In this document: positions 45,184-54,247 of the stretch, piece by piece
How the letters are laid out: every line of letters begins with the position of its first letter
Position numbering within the stretch: the first letter of the stretch is position 1
From: Gemmobacter serpentinus
Lineage (GTDB): Bacteria > Pseudomonadota > Alphaproteobacteria > Rhodobacterales > Rhodobacteraceae
Length of the DNA stretch: 64,000 nt
Assembly: GCF_008973825.1 (NCBI RefSeq)
Contig: NZ_WCHR01000007.1
Location: forward strand, 186,001-250,000
Direction of reading: 5' to 3'
Made by a program: the position numbers and the translations under genes
Notes under the pieces: model-generated
Databases searched by the model: none
What the model saw: only the letters and a program-made list of their open reading frames with translations
What the model was told of the DNA's origin: nothing

Positions 45184-45567
45184 ATGACCGATCCCGTCAA
45201 ACCGCCACCGCCGCGCAAGGGGCTGCTGCATTTCGTCGATGCCACAGGATATTCGATGCAAGGGATGCGCCGCCTGCTGCGCGAGGCTGCGGCGAAGCAG
45301 GAATGTCTGGCGGGGGGCTTGGGCATCGGACTTTTGGTGCTGCGCGGGGCATCAATCTGGCAGATCGCGGTCTTTGCCATGCTGATCCTTGCCCTGCTTG
45401 CGGTCGAGGCGCTGAACACCGCGCTGGAGGTTGTCGTGGATCACCTATCCCCCGGCTGGTCGGAAATGGCGCGCGACGCCAAGGATCTCGGATCGCTGGC
45501 GGTGGGGCTGACCGTGATCGTCACCGGACTTTTCCTGCTGATGGCGCTGATCTGGCCTGCAGCCTAA
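45184..45567 (+). CDS. dgkA: Diacylglycerol kinase DgkA
   Basis: The 127-residue membrane protein has the three helices of DgkA and its catalytic signature EALNTALEVVVDHLSPGW followed by MARDAKDLGSLAVGLTVI. DgkA phosphorylates diacylglycerol released during synthesis of membrane-derived oligosaccharides or lipid turnover. ATG 45184 is preferred over the adjoining GTG. It has a slightly longer N-terminal Pro-rich part than E. coli DgkA. Position behind a secreted hydrolase suggests, but does not prove, a lipid turnover link. Confidence 0.93.
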   Translation: MTDPVKPPPPRKGLLHFVDATGYSMQGMRRLLREAAAKQECLAGGLGIGLLVLRGASIWQIAVFAMLILALLAVEALNTALEVVVDHLSPGWSEMARDAKDLGSLAVGLTVIVTGLFLLMALIWPAA

Positions 45568-45721
45568 GGCTGTCTCGCGGCCCCTGCCCCGCGGGTGATG
45601 ATTCTTGCCGATAAATCCTGTGGCGTGTCGCTCTCGGGCGAATATTCCCGGCTGTGGCGCGCATTGTCATGCAGTCCCATCGACGCTACCAACAACCCCG
45701 ATGGCCTACAGGGAACGCAAG

Positions 45722-46615
45722 ATGACCACTTTCTCGAACTATGTCCTTACCGTCACCTGCCCGACGACGCGCGGCATCGTCGCCGCGATCTCGGGCTATC
45801 TGGCAGGCAAGGGGTGCAATATCACCGACAGCGCCCAGTTCGATGACCGGGAAACGGGTCGCTTCTTCATGCGTGTGACCTTCACCAGCGAGGATGGCGT
45901 GGGTGCGGAAGCCCTGCGCGCCGATTTCTCCGATGTCGCCAAACCCTTCGATATGGATTGGACGCTGGGGGCTGCGGGCGACAAGACCAAGGTGATCATC
46001 ATGGTCTCGCGCTTTGGCCATTGCCTGAACGACCTGCTCTATCGCTCGCGCATCGGGGCGCTGCCGATCGAGATTGTCGCGGTGATCTCCAACCATATGG
46101 ATTACCAGAAGGTCGTGGTGAACCAGGACATTCCCTATTACTGCATCAAGGTCACCAAAGAGAACAAGGCGCAGGCCGAGGCCGAGCAGATGCGCATCGT
46201 GCGCGAGACCGGGGCCGAACTGATCGTGCTGGCACGTTACATGCAGGTCCTGTCGAACGAGATGTGCCAGGCGATGTCGGGGCGGATCATCAACATCCAC
46301 CATTCCTTCCTGCCCAGCTTCAAGGGGGCCAATCCCTACAAGCAGGCATATGAGCGCGGCGTGAAGCTGATCGGGGCCACCTCGCATTACGTCACCGCCG
46401 ATCTGGATGAAGGCCCGATCATCGAACAGGACATCATCCGCGTGACCCATGCGCAAAGCGCCGATGACTATGTCAGCCTTGGCCGCGATGTGGAGGCGCA
46501 GGTGCTGGCCCGCGCGATCCATGCCCATATCCATCGCCGCGTCTTCCTGAATGGCAACAAGACCGTGGTCTTCCCGCCCTCGCCGGGATCCTACGCCTCG
46601 GAACGTATGGGCTGA
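45722..46615 (+). CDS. purU: Formyltetrahydrofolate deformylase PurU
   Basis: PurU hydrolyses 10-formyl-THF to formate and THF, balancing one-carbon pools. The 297-residue protein has an N-terminal ACT domain (YVLTVTCPTTRGIVAAISGYLAGKG) and the formyltransferase-fold core: VSRFGHCLNDLLYR, VISNHMDYQ, LARYMQVLS, IINIHHSFLPSFKGANPY (catalytic N-H region) and IGATSHYVTADLDEGPII. ATG 45722 gives the ACT domain its normal start; the 39-residue upstream frame is not protein-like. Confidence 0.96.
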   Translation: MTTFSNYVLTVTCPTTRGIVAAISGYLAGKGCNITDSAQFDDRETGRFFMRVTFTSEDGVGAEALRADFSDVAKPFDMDWTLGAAGDKTKVIIMVSRFGHCLNDLLYRSRIGALPIEIVAVISNHMDYQKVVVNQDIPYYCIKVTKENKAQAEAEQMRIVRETGAELIVLARYMQVLSNEMCQAMSGRIINIHHSFLPSFKGANPYKQAYERGVKLIGATSHYVTADLDEGPIIEQDIIRVTHAQSADDYVSLGRDVEAQVLARAIHAHIHRRVFLNGNKTVVFPPSPGSYASERMG

Positions 46616-46635
46616 ATGTTCAGACCGGCGTGCAT

Positions 46636-46650
46636 GGGCCGATTCGGCCC
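46636..46650. terminator. Short perfect hairpin between convergent purU and cbiZ
   Basis: GGGCCGA and TCGGCCC pair around one T, followed by a GC stretch and CCTTTTCC. It lies 21 bases after the purU stop. A terminator role is possible. Confidence 0.4.
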
Positions 46651-46731
46651 GCGCGCGCCTTTTCCTGAGTGTGTTATCCTGACGCGAGCATGGGCTGATC
46701 CGGTCTCGGCGCACGCCGACACACGCATCCT

Positions 46732-47391
46732 TCAGCCGGGCGGCAGGCGGTGGCCATTTTCGGCCATCCAGCCTGCCGCGCCGCCAGTCACCGCCGCGAA
46801 GACCGCCTGTCCCACCGCCTCGCCAATGGCGGTGTGTTTGCCGGCATAGGCCCCCGACCCTGCATCCGCCGCAAGCGCGATGCAATCGGTGCCAGTGCCG
46901 GTGGCAAGCCCCTTGGGCGTGGCAAGCCCCACCGACAGCACGGCGGCCGTGCGCGCCTCGGCGGCCAGACTGAATGCCTCCAGCATCGCGGCATCCGTCA
47001 ATGGAGCATCCACCAGCACCGCGATGTTGATGGTGCCCCAATCGACCAGCACCCGCCCCAATCGCGCGCCAATGCGCTCGGCATTGCCAAGGCCCACCGT
47101 CGCAAGGCAGGTGGCACGGATGCCCTCCACCTCGGTCAGATGCAGTTCGTATTTGGTGATGTTGCGCGAGGTCAGCATCCCCACCGCATCCAGATGCCCG
47201 GCCCGGGCCAGTTCGTCCGCATACCAGCTTTCAGCATCGAACCCCGGCGTCAGATCGGCATTGCGCACCTCGCGCCAAATGATCCGCGAGGCCGCCTGGA
47301 AGCCGGGCCGCCATGGCGCAAAGCTGAGAACCCGTCGGGGCTGGCCCAGATCGGCGATCAGCCAGGGGCGATCCTCGGTAACCGCAATCAC
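46732..47391 (-). CDS. cbiZ: Adenosylcobinamide amidohydrolase CbiZ
   Basis: CbiZ removes the aminopropanol side chain from adenosylcobinamide, or from non-native cobamides in Rhodobacter, giving adenosylcobyric acid for rebuilding cobalamin. The 219-residue protein has the family segments VGMLTSRNITKYELH, TCLATVGLGNAERIG, INIAVLVDAPLTDAAMLEA and LATGTGTDCIALAAD. It overlaps btuD by 4 bp and is the last gene of the riboswitch-controlled B12 operon, so imported corrinoids are remodelled directly. Confidence 0.93.
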   Translation of the reverse strand: MIAVTEDRPWLIADLGQPRRVLSFAPWRPGFQAASRIIWREVRNADLTPGFDAESWYADELARAGHLDAVGMLTSRNITKYELHLTEVEGIRATCLATVGLGNAERIGARLGRVLVDWGTINIAVLVDAPLTDAAMLEAFSLAAEARTAAVLSVGLATPKGLATGTGTDCIALAADAGSGAYAGKHTAIGEAVGQAVFAAVTGGAAGWMAENGHRLPPG

Positions 47392-48137
47392 GGCGCCGCA
47401 TCCGGCAGGCTGCGCAGAGGCTGGAACAGCGGGCCATCGGGCGTGTCGAGATAGGCCCCTTCAACACCGAACACCTCTGCCATGATGCCGGGCCGCAGCA
47501 CTTCGGCAGGCGGGCCATCGGCCACCACACGCCCGCCAGCCAGCGCCACCAGCCGCGTGCAATGCCGCGCGGCAAGGCCAAGATCGTGCAGCGATGCGAC
47601 CACGCTGCGCCCCTCGGCCGCCAGCGCGCGGAAGGTCTGCATCGTGTTGATCTGCTGCGCCGGATCAAGCCCGGCCACCGGCTCATCCGCCAACAGCAGG
47701 GGGGTGTCCTGCGCCAAGGCCCGGGCGATCAGCACCCGCGCCTGTTCACCGCCCGACAATGCGGTGGCCGTGCGGTCCCGCAGGGCTTGCAGGCCCATCC
47801 GGGTCAGAGCGGCCTCCACCGCCACCGGATCGCGGTCGCGATGCGCCAGTCGCCCCAAAGCCACCACATCTGCCACCGGCAAGGCCCAGGCAATCTCGCG
47901 CGCCTGAGGCAGCCAGGCCACCTGACGGGCGCGGGCATCCGATGACAGTGCGGCGAGGCTGCTATGCCCCCTGAACGGGATCAGGCCAAGGGCTGCGCGC
48001 AGCAGCGTGGTCTTGCCCGCGCCATTGCGGCCCAGAAGGCCGACAAACTCGCCGGGCGCGACCGCAAGGCTGATGCCATCCAGCACCAGCCGCGCGCCGC
48101 GCGGGACGGTCAGATCGGTCAGGCGCAGCCCGTTCAT
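47388..48137 (-). CDS. btuD: Vitamin B12 ABC transporter ATPase
   Basis: The 249-residue FecE/BtuD-type ABC ATPase has Walker A at 36-43 (GRNGAGKT), a Q-loop (WLPQAREI), signature LSGGEQARVLIARALAQ and Walker B LLLADEP followed by the H-loop SLHDLGLAARH. It powers the BtuC permease. Both ends overlap neighbours by 4 bp (btuC upstream, cbiZ downstream). The corrinoid substrate is inferred from the operon and riboswitch. Confidence 0.93.
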   Translation of the reverse strand: MNGLRLTDLTVPRGARLVLDGISLAVAPGEFVGLLGRNGAGKTTLLRAALGLIPFRGHSSLAALSSDARARQVAWLPQAREIAWALPVADVVALGRLAHRDRDPVAVEAALTRMGLQALRDRTATALSGGEQARVLIARALAQDTPLLLADEPVAGLDPAQQINTMQTFRALAAEGRSVVASLHDLGLAARHCTRLVALAGGRVVADGPPAEVLRPGIMAEVFGVEGAYLDTPDGPLFQPLRSLPDAAP

Positions 48138-49117
48138 TCCGTCCTCCGCAGACGCCAGATCAGATGCAGGAAGACCGGCGCGCCAACCATGGCCATCAGC
48201 ACACCCAGCTTCAGATCACGATCCGGCAGCACCAGCCGCACCGACAGATCGGCCGCCAGCACCAGCGCCGCCCCCCCCAGTGCCGCCGCAGGCAGCAGCC
48301 GCGAGGGCCGCGCGCCGACAAGCGGGCGCAGCACATGCGGCACGACCAGCCCGACAAAGCCCACAGCCCCCGCGACCGCCGTTGCAGCCCCCACGACGCA
48401 AGCGACACCGATGACCAGCCGCAACCGCAGCACCCGCAGATTGATCCCCATGCTGGCCGCAGCATCTTCGCCCAGGCTCAACCCATCCAGACCCCGACCC
48501 AGCGAAGCCAGCAGAACCCAGCCCAAGGCCATCACCGGCAGCGCGGTCAACACATGCGCGAAACTGCGATCGGCAAGCGAGCCCATCATCCAGAACACGA
48601 TCTCATTGGCGGCAAAGGGATTGGGCGACAGGTTCAGCACCAGCGAGGTCAGCGCCCCCGCCAGGGCCGAAATGGCAACCCCGGCCAGGATCAGCGCCAG
48701 CGCCGATCCACCCGGCCCGGCCAGCATCAGGATCAGAAGAACCGCAAGTCCCGCGGCCGCCAAAGCCGATAGGGGCAGCGCCAGCGCGAATGTTGCGGCA
48801 AAGCCGGTTTGCAGCGCGATCACCGCACCCAGGGCAGCAGAGGCCGACACGCCGATCAGGCCCGGTTCGGCCAGCGGGTTGCGCAGATAGCCCTGCATCG
48901 CGGCCCCCGACAGACCAAGGCTTGCCCCCACCATCACCGCCAGAATGGCGCGCGGCAGCCGGATCTCGCGCATGACCATGGTCAGCGCGCCCTCATCGCG
49001 CAGCAGCGCGGTCAATGCCTGCCCCGGCGCGATGCCCGCAGGTCCCACCAGCAGCGACAGCACAAACAGCGCGGCACAAAGCAGGGCCAAAAGCGTGACC
49101 AGCGCGGGAAATCTCAT
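48134..49117 (-). CDS. btuC: Vitamin B12 ABC transporter permease
   Basis: The 327-residue FecCD/BtuC-family permease starts MRFPALVTLLALLCAALFVL and shows around ten helices with the family motifs LRLPRAILAVMVGASLGLSGAAMQG, NPLAEPGLIGVSAGA-like NPLAEPGLIGVSASAALGA and GLVVPHVLRPLVGARPSRLL. Start ATG 49117 overlaps the btuF stop (ATGA); the longer frame to 49180 is not family-like. It forms the membrane channel of the B12 importer. Confidence 0.93.
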   Translation of the reverse strand: MRFPALVTLLALLCAALFVLSLLVGPAGIAPGQALTALLRDEGALTMVMREIRLPRAILAVMVGASLGLSGAAMQGYLRNPLAEPGLIGVSASAALGAVIALQTGFAATFALALPLSALAAAGLAVLLILMLAGPGGSALALILAGVAISALAGALTSLVLNLSPNPFAANEIVFWMMGSLADRSFAHVLTALPVMALGWVLLASLGRGLDGLSLGEDAAASMGINLRVLRLRLVIGVACVVGAATAVAGAVGFVGLVVPHVLRPLVGARPSRLLPAAALGGAALVLAADLSVRLVLPDRDLKLGVLMAMVGAPVFLHLIWRLRRTE

Positions 49118-49953
49118 TCCAGATCCTGTCTTTCGGCGGCCAGACGCGCCACCACATCCAGAACATGCGGCAATCCGCAAAGCCAGTCCCGATCCGCGAT
49201 CTGCACCCGCTGCGCCCTCAGCGCCGACAGGGCGGGATGATGCAGGATCTCTTCGGCGCGCGAGGCACCGGGATAGGTGTCGCCGCCGATCAGCAGATCG
49301 GGGTCCGACAACAACAGCAGTTCCAGCGGCAGCACGCCACCGCCTTGCATCCCGCGCTCCTGCGCCAGATTGCGCAGACCGGCGGCCAGGATCACCTCGC
49401 CCGACAGGCTGCCCGCGCCGGTCGTATAGCCATTGGCGGAATAGCTCGCGGCGAGCGGCCCGCCCGCCCTGGTCACGAACGCCTTGCGGCGCGCGGCGAA
49501 ATCATCAGCCATCGCATCGGCCCGCGACCCCTGCCCCAACAGCGCACCCATATGACGGATGCCCGCCTCCACCGCATCCAGCCCATAGGCCGGCTCAAAC
49601 CGTTCCACCCTTATGCCGAGCCGTTCCAGCATCGAAAGCGTCGCCGGGTCGGAATAGCTGCCCGCCAGAACCAGATCGGGCTGCAACAGGTAGATCTCCT
49701 CTGCCCCGGCGTGATTGGCGGGATAGCGCCCGGCCTCTGCCACCATGGCAGAGGCACGCGGATCGCGCGCGAGGTCCGACACCGAGACCAGCTGCCCCGG
49801 TGCCGCCAGCAACATTGCCAGTTGATCGGTGCAGAGGTTGATCGACACCACCCGTTCAGGCGCAGACTGCGCTCCCGCGACATTCGCGGCCACCGACATC
49901 AGGCACAGCCCGGCCAGCAGCCCCACCATCAGGGGGCGCAGCCCTGTTACCAC
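49114..49953 (-). CDS. btuF: Periplasmic cobalamin-binding protein BtuF
   Basis: The 279-residue protein has a signal peptide (VAANVAGAQS cleavage region near residue 28) and a helical-backbone binding fold: PERVVSINLCTDQLAMLLAA, EIYLLQPDLVLAGSYSD, ERLGIRVERFEPAYGLDAVE and LLLLSDPDLLIGGD. It captures corrinoid released through BtuB and docks on BtuCD. The start is GTG at 49953, inside the last codons of btuB (7-base overlap), so these genes are coupled. Confidence 0.88.
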   Translation of the reverse strand: MVTGLRPLMVGLLAGLCLMSVAANVAGAQSAPERVVSINLCTDQLAMLLAAPGQLVSVSDLARDPRASAMVAEAGRYPANHAGAEEIYLLQPDLVLAGSYSDPATLSMLERLGIRVERFEPAYGLDAVEAGIRHMGALLGQGSRADAMADDFAARRKAFVTRAGGPLAASYSANGYTTGAGSLSGEVILAAGLRNLAQERGMQGGGVLPLELLLLSDPDLLIGGDTYPGASRAEEILHHPALSALRAQRVQIADRDWLCGLPHVLDVVARLAAERQDLE

Positions 49954-51845
49954 TTGGCTTCCAGCCCCAGCCAGGCCGTGCGCCCCTCGGTCGCATAGCC
50001 CCAGACCTCACGATAGTCCTTGTCGAACAGGTTGTTCACCCGCCCGGTCAAACGCAGCGTGTCGGTCACGTCATAAGAAGCGGAAACATTGGCCAGCCAG
50101 TAATCCGGCAGTTTCGCCGTGGCATAGGCCCCATAATACTGGGTGTCCCAGTTGCCCGCGACATAGCGCAGATCAAGGCCAAGATTGCCGCGCCCACCAA
50201 AGGTCTGCAGCCCGGCGGTCAGGCCCAGCTCATGCCGCGGGCGGCGCAATTCGCGGCTGGCATCGGGGTTGCGCGCATCCAGATAGGTATAGCTGAGGCC
50301 AAGGGCCAGTGTCTCGGTCGCCTCAAAGCGCCCCGACAGTTCCACCCCTTCGCGGGTCGAGCGCCCGGTCTGGTTGAAGTAATTGCTGCCATCCGGCCCC
50401 GGCACGCCGGTCCAGGTGATTTCGTCCTGCAGGCGCTCATTGAAATAGGTCAGGTCCGCCACGGCCCGCCCGTCCAGAAAGCTGGCCTCGATGCCCAGAT
50501 CATAGCCCCGGTTCACTTCCGGGTTCAGGCCAAGATTGCCCACCTGCCCGAAGCCGCCGTAAAGCTCTGCATAAGCCGGGTTGACCACACCCTTGCCGGC
50601 CGAGACATGCAGGCGCAGGCTCTCGTTCAGGTCATAGCTCAGGGCCGCCGTCCAGGTATTGGCCGAAGGGAAGACCGAATTGTCATCATGGCGCAGCCCG
50701 CCCTGCACGCTCAGCGCATCAAAGCGGCCGCGATATTCCGCCGCGTAAGAGGTGCTTTCGCGGTCCAGACCGGGTTGCAACGTGTTGGTGTCGCGCTGGC
50801 GGTCGATCATCAGGCTGATGACGTGATCCGCCCCGTCCACCGCCCCGTCCAGGCCAAAGCTCGCACGGTATTTGAGCGCCTCGGAATGACCGATGGAATT
50901 GCTGTTCATCGGGTTGTTGAAACGCTGATCCAGCTTGCTTTGCTGCCAGGACAGGCGATGGGTCAAACGGCCTTCCAGCATGGCATATTCGGCAAAGACC
51001 AGACCGGAGGTTTCCTTGCGGTCGCTGGTATCGTTGGAATCCACCAGATAACCTGCCTCATCGGCCGGATCGATCCACATGTTCAGGACCGGATCCCAAT
51101 AGCCCCCCGTGGCGTCAAAGCCGTAGGTCTCATCCGAGCGGCGGACCGCAAAGCCCACGGTCAGATCCTCGCTCAGCGCATAATCGCCCGAGAAGGTCAG
51201 GGTGCGACGGTCGATCCCGTCCTTGTCGCCGCCCGCATCATCCGACACATCAAAGCCGCGATCATCGCGTGCCGCCAGCCCGAGAAACAGCCCGCCCTGC
51301 GCGCCGCGCTGCGACACGAAGGCCGAGGCCCCCCAGCCATTGCCCGCCTCAACCGCGCCACCGTAATGCAGCCCCTCTTCGCCCTTGCGGGTGATGATAT
51401 TGACCACCCCCGCAGAGGCATTGGAGCCGAAATACACCGATTGCGGCCCGCGCAGCACCTCGATGCGCTCGATATTGGCGGTCTCCAGACCCGACAGCGT
51501 ATATTCGTCACCGCCTGCCGCCAGCTTCACGCCATCGACCAGCACCAGAACATGGCTGGTCTCGCTGCCGCGCATCCGCAGCGCGGTCAGGCTTTTGCCG
51601 CTGCTCGATAGCGACAGGCCCGGCACCGCGCGCAAGGCGTCCTGCACGGTGGCAAAGCCGCGCGCCGCGATCTCGGCGGCATCGATCACCGTATGGGCGC
51701 GTCCATAGCCCGCCTCGGCGACCGGGGTCAGACCGCCGGACAGGATCACTTCCTGCAAGGTGGTCACGTCATCTTGCGCAAATGCCGCGCCGGGCAGGAC
51801 GAGCGCGGCGGACAGCAAAAGCGAAATTCTGGTTTGGGACGGCAT
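49947..51845 (-). CDS. btuB: TonB-dependent vitamin B12 outer-membrane receptor
   Basis: The 632-residue receptor has a signal peptide (MPSQTRISLLLSAALVLPGA), a TonB box-like TTLQEVILSGG near 35-45, a plug domain (GFATVQDALRAVPGLSLSSSG; LRMRGSETSHVLVLVDGVKL; VYFGSNASAGVVNIITRK) and a barrel ending in NNLFDKDYREVWGYATEGR and a terminal aromatic W. These match BtuB. ATG 51845 follows AGGAGGG. A cobalamin riboswitch lies about 125 bases upstream and the genes downstream form the matching importer, which fixes the substrate class. Confidence 0.95.
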   Translation of the reverse strand: MPSQTRISLLLSAALVLPGAAFAQDDVTTLQEVILSGGLTPVAEAGYGRAHTVIDAAEIAARGFATVQDALRAVPGLSLSSSGKSLTALRMRGSETSHVLVLVDGVKLAAGGDEYTLSGLETANIERIEVLRGPQSVYFGSNASAGVVNIITRKGEEGLHYGGAVEAGNGWGASAFVSQRGAQGGLFLGLAARDDRGFDVSDDAGGDKDGIDRRTLTFSGDYALSEDLTVGFAVRRSDETYGFDATGGYWDPVLNMWIDPADEAGYLVDSNDTSDRKETSGLVFAEYAMLEGRLTHRLSWQQSKLDQRFNNPMNSNSIGHSEALKYRASFGLDGAVDGADHVISLMIDRQRDTNTLQPGLDRESTSYAAEYRGRFDALSVQGGLRHDDNSVFPSANTWTAALSYDLNESLRLHVSAGKGVVNPAYAELYGGFGQVGNLGLNPEVNRGYDLGIEASFLDGRAVADLTYFNERLQDEITWTGVPGPDGSNYFNQTGRSTREGVELSGRFEATETLALGLSYTYLDARNPDASRELRRPRHELGLTAGLQTFGGRGNLGLDLRYVAGNWDTQYYGAYATAKLPDYWLANVSASYDVTDTLRLTGRVNNLFDKDYREVWGYATEGRTAWLGLEAKW

Positions 51846-51967
51846 AGGGTTCCCTCCTCGGGGCATGGCCTGAATGCAATGTCCGGGAGTTGCCTCCGCA
51901 GACTGTGACGCGTGATCACCGCTGCGGTTTTGCCGCTTCCATGGCGCGCCCCGCGCCCGGGAAAGGG

Positions 51968-52140
51968 TGCTATCCAGGCAGGTCTCCTGGCTCGCGGATC
52001 ATCGTTCGGCCAACCTTCCCGGGCCTCGCGGCCCAGTGGCATCCTGGCGTCACTCACCGCTCACAGTTGCGGGGGCAGCTGCGGATCAGGCCAAGGCCCT
52101 GCCGCATTCCCTATTCACCGGCTTTTGGCCGGAACCTGAA
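51968..52140 (-). promoter_or_regulatory. Cobalamin riboswitch
   Basis: Read on the minus strand this region contains the conserved blocks in order: a GGTTCCGG...CCGG arm, AGGGAATGCGG, GCTGCCCCCGCAACTGTGAGC, the B12 box GCCACTGGGCC, CCCGGGAAGG, and the end GAGCCAGGAGACCTGCCTG. This is a textbook AdoCbl riboswitch. It controls btuB and the downstream operon, switching it off when cobalamin is sufficient. It begins about 30 bases after the stop of the P1 peptidase gene, so its promoter must lie within that gene's 3' end, or it is read from the upstream transcript. Confidence 0.97.
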
Positions 52141-52172
52141 CAGGGGCTTGATCCCGCCGGATCACGCGAATG

Positions 52173-53201
52173 TCAAGAATTCTTCGCAGTTGCAGCATAT
52201 GCGCCAAAGCGACTGTGCCAACTGGGTTGCAGATCGCCCGGCAAGGGTTTGGCAGAAAAAATCGCACGCGCGATGGCCCGCGCCAAGACCTGCGCCGCAA
52301 CATGGCCGATCTGAAACAGATCGCGCAGAGGATCCTGCATGGCCTGCCGGCCGGTTGCAGCAGCAAAGACCAGATCCCCATCAAGCAGGGTATGCGACGG
52401 CAGGATCGCGCGCGCCATGCCATCCTGCGCGGCCACCGCCATCCGCCGCGCCTCGGCCTGGGTCAGCCGCGCATCGGTCGCGACAATGGCGATCGTCGTG
52501 GCCTCGCCCTGCCGTTTCATCGGCAAGGGTTCAGTCAGAGGATCATGGTGACCGGCGAAGCCCAGCCCGCCAAATTCTGCCCCGATTTCGAAAGGAGCCG
52601 CCCAGAAATGCGGCCCATCGCCGATGGTGACAGAGCCCAGCGCATTCACCGCAACCAACGCACCCACGGTGATCCCGCTGTCCAGCACCGCCGATGCCGA
52701 ACCCAGCCCGCCTTTCAACGTGGCAGTCGCCGCGCCATAGCCCGCCCCGGCCGTGCCGATATCGAAATCCAGGCAGGCTGCATCCAGTGCCGCGCGGCCC
52801 AGATCGGCATAGGGGTTGCGCGTCCAATCCTTGTCGCCGCCATTGAGCAGATCAAACAGGATCGCCCCCGGCACGATCGGCACCCGTTGCGCGCCCACAG
52901 CAAAGCCGCGTCCCTGCCCGCGCAGACCATCCGCCACGCACGAGGCCGCATCCAGCCCGAAGGCAGACCCACCCGACAGCGTCAGCGCATCGACCTGCTG
53001 CACCAGCCGTTCCGGTGCCAGAAGATCGGTCTCGCGCGTGCCGGGTGCCCCGCCCATCACATGCACCGCCGCAACGAAGGGTGCGTCCCCCAGGAGAACC
53101 GTGCAGCCCGACCGCAGCCGCGCATCATGGGCATTGCCAACCCGCAGCCCCGCCACATCGGTGATCAGATTGCGTGGCCCGACCTGCATTTGCGCCTCCA
53201 T
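52173..53201 (-). CDS. P1 family peptidase (DmpA/beta-aminopeptidase-like)
   Basis: The 342-residue protein matches the self-cleaving Ntn-type P1 peptidase family (L-aminopeptidase/D-esterase). Motifs are NLITDVAGLRVGNAHD, VHVMGGAPGTRETDLL, LTLSGGSAFGLDAASCVADGL, and the likely processing and nucleophile region VGALVAVNALGSVTIGD followed by EATTIAIVATDARLTQAEA. These enzymes cut N-terminal or beta-amino acids from peptides. It sits between the flagellar genes and the B12 operon with no evident functional tie to either. Start 53201 yields MEAQMQVGPRN; ATG at 53189 is an alternative. Confidence 0.88.
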   Translation of the reverse strand: MEAQMQVGPRNLITDVAGLRVGNAHDARLRSGCTVLLGDAPFVAAVHVMGGAPGTRETDLLAPERLVQQVDALTLSGGSAFGLDAASCVADGLRGQGRGFAVGAQRVPIVPGAILFDLLNGGDKDWTRNPYADLGRAALDAACLDFDIGTAGAGYGAATATLKGGLGSASAVLDSGITVGALVAVNALGSVTIGDGPHFWAAPFEIGAEFGGLGFAGHHDPLTEPLPMKRQGEATTIAIVATDARLTQAEARRMAVAAQDGMARAILPSHTLLDGDLVFAAATGRQAMQDPLRDLFQIGHVAAQVLARAIARAIFSAKPLPGDLQPSWHSRFGAYAATAKNS

Positions 53202-53252
53202 CCGCCCCTCACCATGCAGAATGACCCGGATCGGGATCGGCCCGCAAGCGCC

Positions 53253-53978
53253 TCAGGTCAGGTAGCCACGCACCAGCGCCGCTGACAGAATGCCCCAGCC
53301 ATCCGCCACAACAAAGAAAGCCAGCTTGAACGGCAAGGAGACCACCGCGGGTGGAACCATCATCATGCCCATCGACATCAGCACCGCTGCCACCACCAGA
53401 TCGATGATGAGGAAGGGCAGGAAGATCATGAACCCGATTTCAAAGGCGCGCTGGATCTCTGACAGCAGAAACGAGGGCATCAAGAGCGAGAGCGCGGCCT
53501 CCGTCGGCAGGGTGGGCTCCTGCGGACGCAGCGCCTGCAATTCGGCAAAGGTTTCAGGATCGACCCGCGCCGCCATGAAGACCCGGAACGGCTCCAAGGT
53601 GACGGGAACTGCCTCGACAAGCGTTATCTCGCCTCGGCTGAACGGGCCCGCGCCCGCATTCCAGGCCTCTGTCACGACCGGGTCCATCACGAACCAGCTG
53701 AGAAACATGGCCAGGCTCACGATCACCATATTGGGCGGAGCCGTTTGCAGGCCCAATGCCTGGCGCAAAATCGACAACACGGTCACGATGAAGGGAAAGC
53801 AGGTCACCATGATCGCGATTCCGGGCACGATGCTGATAATGGTGATCAGCGCGATCAGCTGCACAGAGCGCGTCGAGAGATCGGGCACGGACGCAGTCAG
53901 CATCCCGTCCAACGCATCCTGCGCAAGACCAGGTCCCGGCAGCAGCAAGAGCACGATCAGGACAAGGCCCCGGTTCAA
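53253..53978 (-). CDS. fliP: Flagellar type III export protein FliP
   Basis: FliP forms the export gate with FliQ and FliR. The 241-residue protein has a cleavable signal (MNRGLVLIVLLLLPGPGLAQ), then four helices with family motifs TCFPFIVTVLSILRQALGLQ, SLAMFLSWFVMDPV, FMIFLPFLIIDLVVAAVLMSMGMMMVPP and LPFKLAFFVVADGW. It overlaps fliN by 4 bp and ends the leftward fliF-fliH-fliN-fliP operon. fliQ and fliR are not in the window. Confidence 0.97.
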   Translation of the reverse strand: MNRGLVLIVLLLLPGPGLAQDALDGMLTASVPDLSTRSVQLIALITIISIVPGIAIMVTCFPFIVTVLSILRQALGLQTAPPNMVIVSLAMFLSWFVMDPVVTEAWNAGAGPFSRGEITLVEAVPVTLEPFRVFMAARVDPETFAELQALRPQEPTLPTEAALSLLMPSFLLSEIQRAFEIGFMIFLPFLIIDLVVAAVLMSMGMMMVPPAVVSLPFKLAFFVVADGWGILSAALVRGYLT

Positions 53979-54244
53979 AGCGCCCCCCGTGTCGGCGCAA
54001 CTTCGATCAGCCGCACCGCCAGTTGCCCGGCCTGTTCGCCCTCCATCTCCTGCAACTCGCCCCGTGCGATCAACCTGTCCCCGACATAAAGTTCCACCGG
54101 GTCATCGACACGCCGATCCAACGGCAGCACCGCATCCTTTTGCAGCCGCAAGAGATCGCGCACCTGCGGTCGCGCCTTGCCGACCGAAATGACAATCTCG
54201 ATCGGCACATGGCCGAAAGGGTTGTTGTCCATCGCCTCGTCCAT
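53975..54244 (-). CDS. fliN: Flagellar switch protein FliN
   Basis: The 89-residue SpoA-domain protein (VPIEIVISVGKARPQVRDLL, VELYVGDRLIARGELQEMEG, AVRLIEV) matches FliN, part of the C-ring that sets rotation direction and docks export cargo. It is short and lacks the long N-terminal part of enterobacterial FliN, as common in alphaproteobacteria. It lies 3 bp after fliH and overlaps fliP. Confidence 0.9.
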   Translation of the reverse strand: MDEAMDNNPFGHVPIEIVISVGKARPQVRDLLRLQKDAVLPLDRRVDDPVELYVGDRLIARGELQEMEGEQAGQLAVRLIEVAPTRGAL

Positions 54245-54247
54245 GTT

